Part shown: positions 5,659 through 6,082 of the stretch, piece by piece | Numbering within the stretch: the stretch's first letter is position 1 | Layout: every line of letters begins with the position of its first letter | From: Paludibacter sp. | GTDB taxonomy: Bacteria; Bacteroidota; Bacteroidia; Bacteroidales; Paludibacteraceae | DNA: 6,082 bases | NCBI GenBank assembly: GCA_028748945.1 | Contig: JAQTOL010000210.1 | Coordinates: 1 to 6,082, forward strand | Reading direction: 5' to 3' | The notes under the pieces: model-generated | Databases searched by the model: none | Seen by the model: the letters and a program-made list of their open reading frames with translations, nothing else | Told to the model about the DNA's origin: nothing | Position numbers and translations under genes: made by a program

Positions 5659-6048
5659 TTAAAGCCCCTTTAGGGTCCCGATAACTATCGGGATGGGGTC
5701 ATTAATTTTATTCATTTCTTTCAATAAAAAATCTTTGGTTTTTACACCCACAAAGCGGTTCACTTCTTTTCCATCTTTAAAAAGAATGAGTGTTGGAATA
5801 CTGCGAACATTGAACTTCTGAGCAAGGGCTTTTTCTACTTCAACATTTATTTTTCCTACCTGCATATTGCCTGGCAATGCATCGGCAACGTCATTTAAAA
5901 CCGGAGCCATCATGCGACAAGGTGCACACCAGGCAGCCCAGAAATCAACAATGACTATTTTTGTTTTTGTTTGTTGTTGAAAATTCTTTTCTGTAAGTGT
6001 CAAAATGTTCTGATTGTCGGCCACTGTAGGTAGGTTTTTCATTTTCAT
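5659..6048 (-). CDS. Thioredoxin (WCAPC) with repeat-encoded C-terminal tail
   Basis: From the ATG at 6046-6048 the protein has 129 residues. DFWAAWCAPC (35-44) is the thioredoxin active site with Cys41 and Cys44. WCAPC replaces the more usual WCGPC. SIPTLILF (83-90) supplies the cis-Pro (85) opposite it, and FKDGKEVNRFVGV (90-102) completes the fold. It reduces disulfides or accepts sulfane sulfur in the cytoplasm, and no signal peptide is evident. The fold should end near N116; residues 117-129 come from the repeat element. The start is uncertain. An ATG at 6042 and a GTG at 6072 are also in frame, and the frame is open to the window edge (GAFVVLNIIAR before the chosen Met), so a longer or fused protein is possible. 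Alternatively, an upstream gene could end at a TGA (6063-6065) in another frame, 14 nt before this start. It is the first gene of the visible run. Confidence 0.8.
   Translation of the reverse strand: MKMKNLPTVADNQNILTLTEKNFQQQTKTKIVIVDFWAAWCAPCRMMAPVLNDVADALPGNMQVGKINVEVEKALAQKFNVRSIPTLILFKDGKEVNRFVGVKTKDFLLKEMNKINDPIPIVIGTLKGL
5664..5700. repeat. Repeat copy 2, with nested palindrome, inside the thioredoxin gene end
   Basis: On the plus strand it reads GCCCCTTTAGGG (5664-5675), then TCCCGATAACTATCGGGA (5676-5693), then TGGGGTC (5694-5700). The central part has perfect 8-bp arms around AC. Relative to copy 1, this 18-bp palindrome sits where copy 1 has a few bases (about TAAC), as if one repeat had inserted into another. 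The element encodes the last 13 residues of the thioredoxin (DPIPIVIGTLKGL). Confidence 0.75.
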
Positions 6049-6082
6049 TCTGGCAATGATATTCAAAACCACGAATGCTCCG

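Overview
The window looks like a chromosomal segment from a member of the Bacteroidota, probably class Bacteroidia. Four things suggest this. Start codons lack Shine-Dalgarno sequences. Two good matches to the Bacteroidota -7 box (TAnnTTTG) lie in the divergent intergenic region. The left-edge gene encodes a secreted TPR protein of a type common in that phylum. GGGG/CCCC repeat palindromes, which I recall from draft Bacteroidota genomes, sit near the right end. The exact genus cannot be read from the sequence.

Layout. Positions 1-587 (minus) hold the 5' part of a secreted TPR protein that runs off the left edge. Positions 588-814 are a divergent promoter region. Positions 815-2596 (plus) hold a 593-residue cobalamin-binding-type radical SAM enzyme with an unusual CX4CX2C cluster motif. 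Positions 2597-2715 separate this gene from a convergent operon and carry a long hairpin whose U-tract faces the minus strand.

The rest is one run of minus-strand genes read from right to left: a thioredoxin with a WCAPC active site (5659 to about 6048), an FAD/NAD(P) oxidoreductase of the sulfide:quinone oxidoreductase (SQR) superfamily (4401-5567), a class I SAM methyltransferase (3760-4380), a two-helix membrane ferredoxin of NapH/CcoG type (3241-3738), and a tyrosine-phosphatase-like protein of the DUF442/beta-lactamase-hydrolase-like family (2716-3165). The hairpin then follows. Gaps between these genes are 91, 20, 21 and 75 nt, so co-transcription is plausible.

How they may work together (inference). 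SQR-like flavoproteins, DUF442 proteins and thioredoxins recur together in handling sulfide, persulfide and thiols. The membrane ferredoxin would give a cytoplasmic-side electron-transfer partner, and the methyltransferase could modify a thiol or another toxic nucleophile. Two proteins depart from the expected catalytic residues: the SQR-like protein appears to lack one active-site cysteine, and the phosphatase-like protein has Lys where Arg is expected. The substrate may therefore not be simple sulfide.

The most concrete oddity is at the thioredoxin C-terminus. The last 13 residues are encoded by a palindromic repeat element, and a second, inverted copy of part of that element lies in the gap before the flavoprotein gene.
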